Shown here one piece after another: positions 24,694 to 33,891 of a stretch of 64,000 nt of DNA. Source of the stretch: Dongia mobilis (GTDB lineage: Bacteria > Pseudomonadota > Alphaproteobacteria > Dongiales > Dongiaceae); NCBI RefSeq assembly GCF_004363235.1, contig NZ_SNYW01000011.1:224691-288690 (forward strand). The letters are read 5' to 3'. The position numbers were made by a program, and so were the translations under genes. The notes under the pieces are model-generated. The model searched no databases, was not told the origin of the DNA, and saw nothing but the letters and a program-made list of their open reading frames with translations. Each line of letters starts with the position of its first letter. The stretch's first letter is position 1.

Positions 24694-26322
24694 ATGGCGC
24701 GGGCTTCGGAATTCGATTACGTCATCGTTGGCGCCGGGTCTGCCGGCTGTGTGCTCGCCAACCGGCTGAGCGAAGACGGCGGCGCATCGGTTCTCATCCT
24801 GGAGGCCGGCGACTGGGATCGAGATCCCTGGATTCATATCCCGCTGGGCTGGGGCAAGATCCTGCAGAAGCGGCTTCATGACTGGATGTATTTCTGCGAG
24901 CCGGAGCCCAGCGTCGACGGACGTGCCGTGGAGTGTGCGCGCGGCAAGGTAGTTGGCGGCTGTTCCTCGACCAACGCGATGGCCTATGTGCGCGGCAACA
25001 AGGGTGATTTCGACCGCTGGGCTGCGGCGGGACTTGCCGGCTGGTCCTATGACGATGCCCTGCCCTATTTCCGCAAACAGGAAAGCTGGGAGGGTGGCGC
25101 CGATGCCTATCGCGGTGGCGACGGGCCGCTCGGCACGCAATTCTGCCATTACCAGGATCCGCTGCTGGAAAGCTTCGCCGAATCCGGCAAGCGCGCCGGG
25201 CATGCCTGGACTGCGGACTACAACGGCGCCAGCCAGGACGGTTTTGGCCGCCTGCAGATGACCATTCGCAACGGCCGCCGCTCAAGCTGCGCCACCGCCT
25301 ATCTGAAGCCGGCGCGGTCGCGCGGCAACCTTTGCATCGAGGTGCGGGCGCTTTCCACACGCCTCGTCATGGACGGCCATCGGGCCGTCGGCGTCGAGTA
25401 TGTGCAGGACGGCGTCACCCGGACAGCGCGGGCGGGGCGCGAGGTGATCCTGGCCGGTGGCGTGGTCAACACGCCGCAATTGCTGAACCTTTCGGGCATC
25501 GGCGATCCCGCGGAGCTGCAACAACACGATATTCCAGTGCGCGTGGCGCTGCCGGGGGTCGGCAAGAACCTGCAGGACCACGTTTCGGTGATCCTGATGT
25601 ACCACCGCAAGGAACCGGGGCCGTTCCTCCCCATGATGCGCTACGACCGCATCGCGCGGGAACTTGGCAAGGCCTATTTCCTCGGCACCGGTTTTGCCGC
25701 CGATGTGCCGGGCGGCATCACCGCCTTTCTCAAGAGCCGCGACGATGTTCCCCTGCCCGACATCCAGTTCCTGCTAACCGCAGCTCCACTGGGGGCCTAT
25801 CCCTACATGAAGCCCTTCAAGCAGCCCTTCAAGGACGGCTTTGCCTGCCGCATCGTCATGCTGCATCCGGAGAGCCGCGGTGCCGTGACCCTGCAATCGG
25901 CCGATCCAGCGGCGCATCCCAGGATCCTGCAACGCTTCATGTCGACGGATAGCGACTGGAAGGCCCTGCGCGCCGGTGTGCGCCTGGCGCGCGAGGTGGC
26001 GGCGCAATCACCGATGCGGCGCTTCATCGAGCGCGAATTCTTTCCCGGCGGCGACAAGGATGCGGATGCCGAGATCGACGCCCATATCCGCAAGACGTCG
26101 ATCACCGTCCACCATCCGCTTGGCACCTGCAAAATGGGCACGGACGCTGATCCGCTGGCCGTGGTCGACACCGCGCTTCGCGTGCGCGGCGCCGAGAGCC
26201 TGCGCGTGGTCGATGCCTCGGTGATGCCCGACATGATCACCGGCAACATCAACGCCGCCGTGGTGATGATCGCCGAACGCGCTGCCGATCTGATCCGCCA
26301 CGGTCGGGCGATGGCGCACTGA
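24694..26322 (+). CDS. GMC-family FAD oxidoreductase, candidate 4-pyridoxate dehydrogenase or pyridoxine 4-oxidase
   Basis: A 542-residue flavoenzyme. It has the ADP-binding motif [18 protein letters not shown], signature 1 in [21 protein letters not shown], signature 2 in [19 protein letters not shown], and the catalytic His segments [12 protein letters not shown] and [18 protein letters not shown]. The ATG at 24694 has AGGG at good distance; the ATG at 24685 has none. It follows the GntR gene and has its own GAACCAAT-type inverted repeat. Its length is close to that remembered for Mesorhizobium 4-pyridoxate dehydrogenase, so I favour that role over pyridoxine oxidase. Choline dehydrogenase-like activity is not excluded. 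Confidence 0.82.
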   Translation: MARASEFDYVIVGAGSAGCVLANRLSEDGGASVLILEAGDWDRDPWIHIPLGWGKILQKRLHDWMYFCEPEPSVDGRAVECARGKVVGGCSSTNAMAYVRGNKGDFDRWAAAGLAGWSYDDALPYFRKQESWEGGADAYRGGDGPLGTQFCHYQDPLLESFAESGKRAGHAWTADYNGASQDGFGRLQMTIRNGRRSSCATAYLKPARSRGNLCIEVRALSTRLVMDGHRAVGVEYVQDGVTRTARAGREVILAGGVVNTPQLLNLSGIGDPAELQQHDIPVRVALPGVGKNLQDHVSVILMYHRKEPGPFLPMMRYDRIARELGKAYFLGTGFAADVPGGITAFLKSRDDVPLPDIQFLLTAAPLGAYPYMKPFKQPFKDGFACRIVMLHPESRGAVTLQSADPAAHPRILQRFMSTDSDWKALRAGVRLAREVAAQSPMRRFIEREFFPGGDKDADAEIDAHIRKTSITVHHPLGTCKMGTDADPLAVVDTALRVRGAESLRVVDASVMPDMITGNINAAVVMIAERAADLIRHGRAMAH

Positions 26323-26450
26323 ACCTTGTTGCTCGAATGGTTCCAGCCGCCTTTGCATCGGGGATCGCAAATCCACTGGCACCCGGCGGACAGCTTGGCT
26401 ATTGTCGCCCCACTTTCGGGTGGCTCACGGAAAATTTCCCCTGAAAATCC

Positions 26451-26503
26451 TTGACATTTTTGGACGCAACGCTCAATTCTCTAGTAACCCTATCGAGATT
26501 TGA
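26451..26503 (+). promoter_or_regulatory. Promoter and inverted repeat ahead of the Rrf2 gene
   Basis: A consensus -35 TTGACA is at 26451-26456. The matching -10 is weak (AATTCT at 26475). An inverted repeat TCAATTCTC (26473-26481) and GAGATTTGA (26495-26503), eight of nine pairs matching around 13 bases, covers the likely transcription start and ends three bases before the ATG. This is a natural position for autorepression by the Rrf2 protein. Confidence 0.5.
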
Positions 26504-26505
26504 GC

Positions 26506-26964
26506 ATGCTGTCCCAAAAAGCCAAATACGCCATGCGGGCGCTGATCTATCTGGCCAAGGCCCGCGACAATCCATCGGATTCGAATCCTGTCGGCATTGC
26601 CGAAATCGCCGCAAAGCAGGCAGTGCCGCGCAAGTTCCTGGAGCTTATCCTGCTGGAACTGAAGCGCCATGGCCTGGTGCAGAGCTTCCGCGGCAAGCGT
26701 GGCGGCTATGCCCTGGCCACGCCGCCCGAGAATATCTATTTCGGTGATGTCATTCGCCTGATCGACGGTCCGCTGGCGCAGTTACCCTGCGCTAGCCTTA
26801 CCGCCTATCGGCGCTGCAGCGATTGCGAGGACGAGGCCACCTGCGCCATCCGGCACGTCCTGAAGCAGGTGCGCGACGCCTCCTCCGGCATTCTCGACCG
26901 CACGTCGCTGTCCGATGTGCTGCTGGGGCGCTCCGCCGGCATGACGATGGGCGACGGCATCTGA
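26506..26964 (+). CDS. Rrf2-family transcriptional regulator with a cysteine cluster
   Basis: A 152-residue winged-helix regulator. The HTH spans IAEIAAKQAVPRKFLELILLELKRHGLVQSFRGK, and the Rrf2 Cys set is present as C95, C104, C107 and C113, which could hold an Fe-S cluster or sense thiols. Start codon ATG 26506 is preferred over an in-frame TTG at 26500. It is followed at 56 bp by a CysA-type ATPase gene and a TauE/SafE gene. Rrf2 regulators beside sulfur transport genes resemble CymR in setting. It probably controls this operon in response to sulfur or iron-sulfur status. Confidence 0.88.
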   Translation: MLSQKAKYAMRALIYLAKARDNPSDSNPVGIAEIAAKQAVPRKFLELILLELKRHGLVQSFRGKRGGYALATPPENIYFGDVIRLIDGPLAQLPCASLTAYRRCSDCEDEATCAIRHVLKQVRDASSGILDRTSLSDVLLGRSAGMTMGDGI

Positions 26965-27020
26965 CACGCGGCATCGAAGCAAGCTGCGGCACTTCAGCTT
27001 GAACAGAAAGGTGGCTCGCC

Positions 27021-28061
27021 ATGAGCTTGCAGATCAAGGATATATCCAAGCGCTTCAACGATTTTGCGGCGCTCGATGGAGTGAGCCTCGATATCGAGAA
27101 GGGCGAGTTCGTGGCACTGCTGGGGCCGTCGGGCTCCGGCAAGACCACCCTGCTGCGAATCCTGGCCGGGCTGGAGCAACAGGATGCCGGGCAGATCCTG
27201 TTCAACGATCTCGACATGACCGGGCGCAAGCTGCGCGAACGCCAGGTTGGCTTTGTGTTCCAGCATTACGCGCTGTTCCGCCACATGAGCGTCGCCGACA
27301 ATATCGCGTTCGGCCTTGACGTTCGTCCGCGCGGGCAACGGCCCGACAAGGCCGAGATCAAGCGCCGGGTCGATGAACTGCTCGGCCTGGTCCAGCTCGA
27401 TTCCCTCGGTGGCCGTTTCCCGAGCCAGCTCTCCGGCGGCCAGCGCCAGCGTGTGGCCCTGGCCCGCGCGCTCGCCATCGAACCCTCGGTCCTGCTGCTC
27501 GACGAACCGTTCGGTGCGCTCGACGCAAAGGTGCGCAAGGATCTGCGAAAGTGGCTGCGGCGCCTGCACGACACCATGGGGTTGACCTCGGTTTTCGTGA
27601 CCCATGACCAGGAAGAGGCCCTGGAACTGGCCGACAAGGTGGTGGTGATGAACCACGGCCGCATCGAACAGGTGGGTTCGCCGGAGGAGGTCTACCATCG
27701 CCCCGGCACGGCCTTCGTCTACGAATTCCTGGGCGGTGCCAACCGCATTCCCTGCACGGTTGAGGGCGGTCGCATCCGGGTTGCCGGAACCTATGTCGCG
27801 GCAGGGCAGCCGGCGGACTTCACCCAGGGCACCGGTATCGCCTATGTGCGTCCGGAAGAAATCGTCATCAGTTCGGAAGGCGTGCCGGCGATCGTGCAGC
27901 AGATCTTCCGGGCCAGCGCATTGCCGCGGGTGGAGGTGCAATTGGCAGACGCGCCCGTTTCGCTGGATGTCGCCCTGCCGCCCGAATTCGCGCAGATGGC
28001 ACTCGCCCGGGGCCAGCGAATCTCGCTCCAGTTCCGAAAACTGAACGTCCTGCCGGCCTGA
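27021..28061 (+). CDS. ABC transporter ATP-binding protein, sulfate/thiosulfate (CysA) type
   Basis: A 346-residue ATPase. Motifs are Walker [11 protein letters not shown] (34-43), Q-loop [16 protein letters not shown], signature [15 protein letters not shown], Walker [13 protein letters not shown] and the switch His in [11 protein letters not shown]. The C-terminal region contains YVRPEEI and the TOBE-like ending seen in CysA. The phrase [15 protein letters not shown] is characteristic of the sulfate branch. No cognate permeases or binding protein follow, so it is an orphan ATPase or serves a transporter elsewhere. Co-transcription with the TauE gene (23 bp gap) keeps it in a sulfur context. 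Confidence 0.86.
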   Translation: MSLQIKDISKRFNDFAALDGVSLDIEKGEFVALLGPSGSGKTTLLRILAGLEQQDAGQILFNDLDMTGRKLRERQVGFVFQHYALFRHMSVADNIAFGLDVRPRGQRPDKAEIKRRVDELLGLVQLDSLGGRFPSQLSGGQRQRVALARALAIEPSVLLLDEPFGALDAKVRKDLRKWLRRLHDTMGLTSVFVTHDQEEALELADKVVVMNHGRIEQVGSPEEVYHRPGTAFVYEFLGGANRIPCTVEGGRIRVAGTYVAAGQPADFTQGTGIAYVRPEEIVISSEGVPAIVQQIFRASALPRVEVQLADAPVSLDVALPPEFAQMALARGQRISLQFRKLNVLPA

Positions 28062-28083
28062 GCCGGCGACGGTAAATGGCGCC

Positions 28084-28899
28084 ATGTTCGATTACGATAT
28101 CCTGCTCCTTGCCGGCATGCTTGCCCTGGCTGGCTGCTTTTCGGGGTTTCTGGCGGGATTGCTCGGCGTCGGCGGCGGCATCGTCGTCGTCCCGGTCCTG
28201 TTCCATGTGCTGGGCGCCTTCGACGTGCAATTCGACCTCCGGATGCATATCGCCATCGGTACGTCGCTGGGCTCGATCGTGCCGACCTCGATCATCTCGC
28301 TGCGCTCTCATCATCGTCGCGGCGCGGTGGATTGGGGGCTGCTGAAGCAATGGGCACCCTGGATCGCCGTCGGCGTCGTTATCGGCTCGGTCCTCGCCAG
28401 CATCGCCAAGGGTGCCACCCTGACGTTGATCTTCGCGGTCATGGCCCTCGTCATCGCCAGCTATCTGGCCTTTGCCCGCAGCGACTACCACCTCGCCAAA
28501 TCGCTCCCCGTGGCACCCTGGCGGCAGGCGATCTGCATCGCCATCGGCGGCTTCTCGGCCATGATGGGTATCGGCGGCGGCAGTTTCACCGTGCCCACCC
28601 TCACCCTCTGTTCCTATCCGATACGACGCGCGGTCGGCACCGCCTCGGCGGTCGGACTCATCATCGCGGTGCCGGGGGCGATCAGCTTCGTCGTCACCGG
28701 CTGGGGTCTCGCCGGCCTGCCGGAAACGTCCCTGGGCTATGTCAACATGCTGGCTGTCGCAATGCTGGTGCCCGGCAGCCTGATCTGTGCGCCGCTGGGC
28801 GCCCGCGTCGCCCATACGGTGCCGGGGGGTATCCTGCGCAAGTTCTTCGCCCTGTTCCTGCTGGCGACATCGATGCGCATGTTCTATTCACTGGCCTGA
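28084..28899 (+). CDS. TauE/SafE-family membrane exporter (sulfite export type)
   Basis: A 271-residue inner-membrane protein with about eight hydrophobic helices in two similar halves. The paired motifs LLGVGGGIVVVPVLF near residue 27 and MMGIGGGSFTVPTLTL near 160 mark the family. Members export sulfite or sulfoacetate, or transport other organic anions. It lies between the CysA-type ATPase gene and a Gfo/Idh gene, so sulfite released by an organosulfur pathway is a reasonable substrate, but that is inferred. Confidence 0.87.
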   Translation: MFDYDILLLAGMLALAGCFSGFLAGLLGVGGGIVVVPVLFHVLGAFDVQFDLRMHIAIGTSLGSIVPTSIISLRSHHRRGAVDWGLLKQWAPWIAVGVVIGSVLASIAKGATLTLIFAVMALVIASYLAFARSDYHLAKSLPVAPWRQAICIAIGGFSAMMGIGGGSFTVPTLTLCSYPIRRAVGTASAVGLIIAVPGAISFVVTGWGLAGLPETSLGYVNMLAVAMLVPGSLICAPLGARVAHTVPGGILRKFFALFLLATSMRMFYSLA

Positions 28900-28919
28900 G
28901 TCTCAGGTGTGGAGGGTTC

Positions 28920-29819
28920 ATGAAGACCTATCGTTTCGGCATCGTCGGGCTTGGTGTGATGGGACGTGAAATGGCGGATTTGCTGGCGGCACATCCACGC
29001 TTCAGCGTTGCCGCCGGTTTCGACCCGGCACGGCCGCAGGTATCCTTTCCCCAATTGCCGAGCGCCGAAGCCGTCATTGCCGACCCGGCCGTGGATGCGG
29101 TCTACACGGCGACGCCACCGCGGGTACATGAGGAAGTGGTTCGCCTGGCGGCCAGACACCGCAAGCCGATCCTGTGCGAAAAGCCGCTTGCCCACAGCAT
29201 CGCCTCCGCCCGCGCCTGCCGCGATATCGCGGCCGAAGCCGGCATTCCGGCGGCCGTCAATTTCAGCTTCGCCGCCCGCGACGTGGCGCTGCGCCTCGGC
29301 TATGTAGTCGCCAGCGGCCAGCTTGACCACCTGACCGGTATCAGCCTGCGTGCCCGCTTCGCGCAATGGCCGCGTTCCTGGCAATCGGGCGCCGGCGCCT
29401 GGCTTGCCGGCGCGGAGGAAGGTGGCTTCACCCGAGAGGTCGTCTCGCATTACATCTTTCTCGCCAACCGGCTGTTCGGTCCGGGTAAATTGCAAAAGGC
29501 GCTGGTCACACGCCCGGCCCACGGGACGGAAACGGCGCTGGTGGCCGAGATCAGCCATGGCGATCTCGTCTTTCACCTCGATGCCGCGATCGGCGGCGAC
29601 CGGGATGACGACATCCGATTTGCCGTCACCGGCTCGAGGGGCGAGGCCGCCATCGTCGACTGGCAGCACCTCGAATTCACAGGAGAAGCCGGCCCGCATT
29701 ACCCCGCCTCGGCACCCCTCGACCATCTCGCTTTGCTGCTGGACGGCAAACCCAACCATCTTGCGACATTGGACGAAGGGTTGGCCGTCGTGGAGTTGAT
29801 CGAGGCCATGCTCGCGTGA
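28920..29819 (+). CDS. Gfo/Idh/MocA-family oxidoreductase
   Basis: A 299-residue NAD(P)-dependent oxidoreductase. The N-terminal Rossmann part has FGIVGLGVMGREMADLL, AVYTATPPRVHEEVVRLA and the family EKP motif in KPILCEKPLAHS, whose Lys is catalytic. The C-terminal domain follows with GGFTREVVSHYIFL. The start ATG at 28920 has GGAGGG just upstream; longer reading into the previous gene is a frame artefact. It sits in the TauE-type operon and its stop overlaps an alternative start of the next SDR. The substrate, probably a sugar or polyol derivative, is unknown. Confidence 0.86.
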   Translation: MKTYRFGIVGLGVMGREMADLLAAHPRFSVAAGFDPARPQVSFPQLPSAEAVIADPAVDAVYTATPPRVHEEVVRLAARHRKPILCEKPLAHSIASARACRDIAAEAGIPAAVNFSFAARDVALRLGYVVASGQLDHLTGISLRARFAQWPRSWQSGAGAWLAGAEEGGFTREVVSHYIFLANRLFGPGKLQKALVTRPAHGTETALVAEISHGDLVFHLDAAIGGDRDDDIRFAVTGSRGEAAIVDWQHLEFTGEAGPHYPASAPLDHLALLLDGKPNHLATLDEGLAVVELIEAMLA

Positions 29820-29860
29820 GCGGAACATGGCGGACTGAGTATCCGGAGGGACAGGGGATC

Positions 29861-30610
29861 ATGACATTCGACTTTACCAATTGCCGCGTTATCGTCACCG
29901 GCGGCAGTCGCGGGATCGGCCGCTCGATTGCGCTTGGCTTCGCGCAGGCGGGTGCCGCCGTCTCCATTTGCGCCCGTGGCGCCGCGACGCTGGAAAAGAC
30001 CCGCGCCGAGATCGCTGCCATCGGAGGCAAGGTGCATGCTGCGACCTGCGATCTCGCCGACGACAAGGCCATTGCCGGTTATGTCGATGCGGCGGCATCG
30101 GCCCTGGGCGGGATCGACGTCTTCGTCAGCAATGCCTCTGGCATGGACGAGACCGGTGATCCCTGGAAGGCCTGCTTCGAGGTAGATGTGATGGCGGCCG
30201 TGCGGGGCAGTGCAGCGGCCGAGAGGCACCTGGTACAGGCGCCGGCGGGGGCGATCGTCTACATTTCCTCGATCTCTGGCCTGATGCCCTCGGCCGACCA
30301 GCCCGCCTATGCGGCCGCAAAGGCGGCCCTCATCCAGTTCACCACTTCCGAGGCCCTGCGCCTCGCGCCCAAGAGGGTACGTGTCAACTGCGTGGCGCCG
30401 GGATCGATCGACTTTCCGGGCGGTTTCTGGGACCGCTGCCGCGAAAATGAGCCGGAAACCTACGAGAACGTACGCAGGAGCATCCCCTTCGACCGCTATG
30501 GCCGGCCGGACGAAATTGCCAATGCCGTTCTCTTCCTCGCCTCGCCGCAGGCCTCCTGGGTGACCGGCCAAACGCTGGTGGTCGATGGCGGCCAGGTGCT
30601 GCGCGGCTAG
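29861..30610 (+). CDS. SDR-family oxidoreductase
   Basis: A 249-residue classical short-chain dehydrogenase. It has the cofactor motif TGGSRGIGRSIALGF, NASG, the catalytic Ser in YISSISG, and YAAAKAAL with Tyr and Lys. The C-terminus FLASPQASWVTGQTLVVDGGQV fits the family. The ATG at 29861 follows GGAGGGACAGGGG; a GTG at 29816 overlapping the upstream stop is possible. It is the last gene of the run that starts with the Rrf2 regulator. Substrate unknown. Confidence 0.86.
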   Translation: MTFDFTNCRVIVTGGSRGIGRSIALGFAQAGAAVSICARGAATLEKTRAEIAAIGGKVHAATCDLADDKAIAGYVDAAASALGGIDVFVSNASGMDETGDPWKACFEVDVMAAVRGSAAAERHLVQAPAGAIVYISSISGLMPSADQPAYAAAKAALIQFTTSEALRLAPKRVRVNCVAPGSIDFPGGFWDRCRENEPETYENVRRSIPFDRYGRPDEIANAVLFLASPQASWVTGQTLVVDGGQVLRG

Positions 30611-30716
30611 TATCCCGGCACGACGGCCTGAGCCCTGCAAGGCCGGCCGGGTGGCGAGCGGTGTCGATCGCGGCGGATCGGGTGACAGCCTGCCCATTTT
30701 CTCAGCAGTGGCGGAA

Positions 30717-30746
30717 TTGCGACACGCTCGGCTTTCGCTCTATGAT
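30717..30746 (+). promoter_or_regulatory. Sigma-70-type promoter of the nicotinamidase gene
   Basis: TTGCGA (30717-30722) and TATGAT (30741-30746) are separated by 18 bp, placing a start near 30753 and a leader of about 29 bases. AGGAGG lies eight bases before the ATG at 30782. The 171 bp gap before this gene holds no other feature. Confidence 0.6.
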
Positions 30747-30781
30747 CTTGGCCGGACAATTCACTCAGGAGGTCAGCCGAG

Positions 30782-31408
30782 ATGCCTGCTGCACAAGACT
30801 GCCTGATCGTCATCGATGTGCAGAACGATTTCTGTCCCGGCGGTGCGCTTGCGGTTAAGGACGGCGACGCGATCATCCCCCTGGTGAACCGCCTGATCGC
30901 CGGCCATGAGCATGTCGTACTGACCCAGGATTGGCACCCGCACGGCCATTCAAGTTTCGCCAGCTCGCATGCCGGCAAGGCGCCATTCGAGACCATCGAA
31001 CTTGCCTATGGCGCGCAGACCCTCTGGCCGGATCATTGCGTGCAGGGCACCAGTGGCGCCGCCTTTCATGCCGGCCTCGATTGGACCCGGGCGGAACTTG
31101 TCATCCGGAAGGGGTTCCGCCACGCGATCGATTCCTATTCCGCCTTCTACGAGAACGACCGCTCCACGCCGACCGGCCTTGCCGGTTATCTGCGCGAGCG
31201 TGGGCTGGGACGCCTCACCCTGGTGGGCCTCGCCACCGATTTCTGCGTCGCCTATTCGGCCATCGACGCCCGGCGTCTCGGCTTCGAAACGCGGGTCGTC
31301 ATGGACGCCTGCCGTGCCATCGATCTCGGCGGATCGCTGGCCGGGGCGGTTGCCGATATGCAGAAGACCGGCGTGACGCTGACCGATTCCACCGCCCTTG
31401 CCGCCTGA
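30782..31408 (+). CDS. pncA: Nicotinamidase
   Basis: Deamidates nicotinamide to nicotinate and ammonia in the cytoplasm. The 208-residue product has the catalytic triad Asp12 (IDVQNDF), Lys110 (VIRKGF) and Cys155 (ATDFCVAYSA). The metal site Asp50-x-His52 with His56 lies in TQDWHPHGH, and the WPDHCVQGT block is present. It normally serves NAD salvage. In this window it can also feed nicotinate into the degradation cluster 12 kb downstream. It has its own promoter. Confidence 0.94.
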   Translation: MPAAQDCLIVIDVQNDFCPGGALAVKDGDAIIPLVNRLIAGHEHVVLTQDWHPHGHSSFASSHAGKAPFETIELAYGAQTLWPDHCVQGTSGAAFHAGLDWTRAELVIRKGFRHAIDSYSAFYENDRSTPTGLAGYLRERGLGRLTLVGLATDFCVAYSAIDARRLGFETRVVMDACRAIDLGGSLAGAVADMQKTGVTLTDSTALAA

Positions 31409-31436
31409 AGGACATGACAGGCGCCAGAAACAGCGG

Positions 31437-32111
31437 ATGACTGCGCCACTCAAGGTCATCTCCTGGAATCTTTGGCATCGTGGCGGCGCCGTGGTCGGCG
31501 ACCTTGCCGACCTCGTCGAGGCCGAGAGGCCGGACCTGCTGCTGATGCAGGAAGCCAAGCAGCCGCTGGAAAGCCTGGTGCATTTCGTCGGCGGAACGCT
31601 GCACTGGCAACCGATGCAGCGTCGGGTTTATGGCCTTGCGGCCTGGTCGCCGCACGACGTCGAGAGCCCCTATTCCGTGCCACTGCCGGTTTCGCCCTTC
31701 CCGCTGCGGGTACCGCCACGCCTTGCCCAGCTTCTCTTCCTGGACGGCATTGCCTTTGCCAATGTGCATCTTTCGCACGGGCAGATCCTCAATCGACGCC
31801 AACTCCTGGCGGTCGCCCATGCAACCGAGGGACCGACCGTCATCATCGGTGATTGCAACGCCATCGGCGCCATCCGCATCCCCGATTTTGTGGAAGTCGG
31901 GCCGCGGAGCGCCACCCACCGCCTGCAAACCCGGCTCGACCGCTGCCTGGTCCGGTTTCTCTCCTGCAGTGGAAGCCGCGTACTCGCACGCGGACCGTCA
32001 GATCATCATCCGATCGAGGTGCTGATCGAGCCCAAGCCCCGCACTACAGATAGGGCAGCAGGAGCCGCGCCGCGGCATCGCGCAACCGGATCGAAAGTGA
32101 GCGTCGACTGA
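31437..32111 (+). CDS. Endonuclease/exonuclease/phosphatase-family protein
   Basis: A 224-residue EEP-fold metal-dependent hydrolase. Typical blocks are ISWNLWHRG with the metal Asn, LLLMQEAKQ with the metal Glu, FANVHLSHG, VIIGDCNAIG with the Asp-x-Asn pair, and the C-terminal GPSDHHPIEVLIE with the Asp-His dyad. It is shorter than typical members and lacks a signal peptide. Its 3' end overlaps the convergent cardiolipin synthase gene by 68 bp. It starts 28 bases after pncA. Substrate, a phosphodiester or phosphoester, is unknown. Confidence 0.8.
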   Translation: MTAPLKVISWNLWHRGGAVVGDLADLVEAERPDLLLMQEAKQPLESLVHFVGGTLHWQPMQRRVYGLAAWSPHDVESPYSVPLPVSPFPLRVPPRLAQLLFLDGIAFANVHLSHGQILNRRQLLAVAHATEGPTVIIGDCNAIGAIRIPDFVEVGPRSATHRLQTRLDRCLVRFLSCSGSRVLARGPSDHHPIEVLIEPKPRTTDRAAGAAPRHRATGSKVSVD

Positions 32112-33459
32112 GGCCGCGCAAGGTCAGCCGACGTCCCTGGCGCCGCATGACCTGCTGTTCGATCAGCCTGGCAAAGTCGCGGTCATAAACCTCGAGGCTG
32201 ATCTCGAAATTGAGGCGCAGGCTACGCACATCCCAGTTGGCGCTACCGATCAGCGACCATTCGCCATCGATCGACAGAAGCTTGGAGTGATCGAAGGGCC
32301 GCGGCGCCCGCCAGATGCGGCAGCCGGCCTCCAACAGAGGCGCCACATGCGCCCGCGTCGCCCAGTCGACCAGCAAGTTGTCGGATGACTGGGGCAGTAC
32401 GATGTCGACTGCAACACCGCGCATCGCCGCCAGCATCAGCGAAGTCACAAGGCGCTCCTCAGGCAGGAAATAAGGCGTCACCAGCGCGATCGAATGGCGG
32501 GCGCAGTTGATTGCCTGCTGCAGAAGCAGGCTGAGCCGGGCTGGATCCTGATCCGGCCCTGAGGTGATGACGCGCGCCTCGGCTGTCCCGGCAGGTCCAA
32601 GCTGCGGGATCCAGCTTTCCCCGCTGAGTTCCTCGCCGACGGCAAAGTACCAGTCGGCTGCAAAGGCCTCGGCAATCTGCGTTACCGCCGGGCCGGTGAC
32701 GCGGAAATGTACGTCGCGTATGGGATGTGGCGGATCGCTGCCCGGCAGGTGGTCGATGCTGATATTGAGGCCGCCGACAAAAGCCATGCGGCCGTCGACC
32801 ACCAGGATTTTCTTGTGATTGCGGAGATTCAGGAAACCCATGCGCCAGGGCCGGAGAGAGTGCAGGAACCTCGCAACCTCGATTCCATGCGCGCTCATGG
32901 CCCGATAGGCCGGCGAAAGGAGATAGCCGCTACCGACGCCGTCGACAATGACCCGGATGGCAACCCCGCGCTCCCGTGCACGCGCCAGGGCCGCGACGAA
33001 CGACCGGCCAATGTCGTCCATTTCGAATATATAGCTGGCCAGGGCGATGCTGGTCGACGCGCGGTCGATCGCTTCCAGCATGGCCGGATAGGTTTCCTCG
33101 CCGTCGCGCAGCAGATCGATCCGATTGCCCGGTGGCAGCGCGCTCCCCGTCAGGCTGTCGACCGCCAGTTCCAGCGGAGCCAGATGATCGCTGCGTCGTG
33201 GTGCATCCGGCAGACGCAGCAGGCGTGGCAGTTCGCGCCTGCTGCGAATGCGATATGCCTTGCGATGGACGCGATTGATGCCGAACAGCAGGTAAAGGAT
33301 GACTCCGATGCCCGGCGACAGCCAGGCGAGGCCCATCCAGGCGATGGCAGACCCCGCCTCGCGCTTGCGCAGCAATACATGAATACTTACCGCCAGCGCC
33401 AGCACGGTGTGCAGGGTGGAGAACAGGAAGGCAAGAGGTGGCGGCAGCCAGTCGCTCAT
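32044..33459 (-). CDS. cls: Cardiolipin synthase, phospholipase D type
   Basis: A 471-residue membrane enzyme that makes cardiolipin from phosphatidylglycerol. Two N-terminal membrane helices (residues 5-25 and 38-60, the second with MGLAWLSPGIGVILYLLFG) precede the catalytic region. The two HKD motifs are HKKILVVDGRMAFVGG and HSKLLSIDGEWSLIGSAN. The start at 33459 overlaps the previous stop by four bases (ATGA), so the two genes are translationally coupled. The 3' end overlaps the convergent EEP gene. Confidence 0.9.
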   Translation of the reverse strand: MSDWLPPPLAFLFSTLHTVLALAVSIHVLLRKREAGSAIAWMGLAWLSPGIGVILYLLFGINRVHRKAYRIRSRRELPRLLRLPDAPRRSDHLAPLELAVDSLTGSALPPGNRIDLLRDGEETYPAMLEAIDRASTSIALASYIFEMDDIGRSFVAALARARERGVAIRVIVDGVGSGYLLSPAYRAMSAHGIEVARFLHSLRPWRMGFLNLRNHKKILVVDGRMAFVGGLNISIDHLPGSDPPHPIRDVHFRVTGPAVTQIAEAFAADWYFAVGEELSGESWIPQLGPAGTAEARVITSGPDQDPARLSLLLQQAINCARHSIALVTPYFLPEERLVTSLMLAAMRGVAVDIVLPQSSDNLLVDWATRAHVAPLLEAGCRIWRAPRPFDHSKLLSIDGEWSLIGSANWDVRSLRLNFEISLEVYDRDFARLIEQQVMRRQGRRLTLRGLSRRSLSIRLRDAAARLLLPYL

Positions 33460-33749
33460 GCAAACCAGTCCGGCCGGCGTTCGGCCAGCCAATTTACGGC
33501 CCCATACACACGGCGTCGCAGGACCGGCACGTCCTCAACCAGAAGCAACAGACCCAATGGCAGCATCCATAGGCCGACCACGGGGAGGAAGAACAGGATG
33601 CCGCCGGCGACGAAAAAAAGTGCCGCCGGAATGCGTAGCCAGCGCGCAGCCGGCCGGCGCAGGCGGTGGACGAACCGCGCCATCCCGGCCGGCAACCTTT
33701 CGACCAGGCGCCGCAACCTGTCTTCAGCGATGGTTTCCTTTGGCGTCAT
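33456..33749 (-). CDS. Small two-helix membrane protein
   Basis: A 97-residue product with an arginine-rich N-terminal half and then a hydrophobic stretch, IPAALFFVAGGILFFLPVVGLWMLPLGLLLLV, that would form two short membrane segments. The ending is basic and aromatic (LAERRPDWFA). The G-I-L-F-F-L-P-V-V-G-L-W-M-L-P-L-G pattern is common in small alphaproteobacterial membrane proteins of unknown function. Its stop overlaps the cls start, which suggests a role linked to lipid synthesis. The start choice is uncertain because no strong ribosome site is seen. Confidence 0.68.
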   Translation of the reverse strand: MTPKETIAEDRLRRLVERLPAGMARFVHRLRRPAARWLRIPAALFFVAGGILFFLPVVGLWMLPLGLLLLVEDVPVLRRRVYGAVNWLAERRPDWFA

Positions 33750-33891
33750 GAGGAGAATGTGGTCGGTTGGCGCTCCGGGTGCAACAGGATCAGCCCCTGT
33801 GCGGTTCCCGGTCGCATTGTTATTCTGGCCCTGGAACAAAAGCGGGCCGAACCAGCTTGACGCCCGTGCCCGCCTCAACAGGGAGAGTTGA

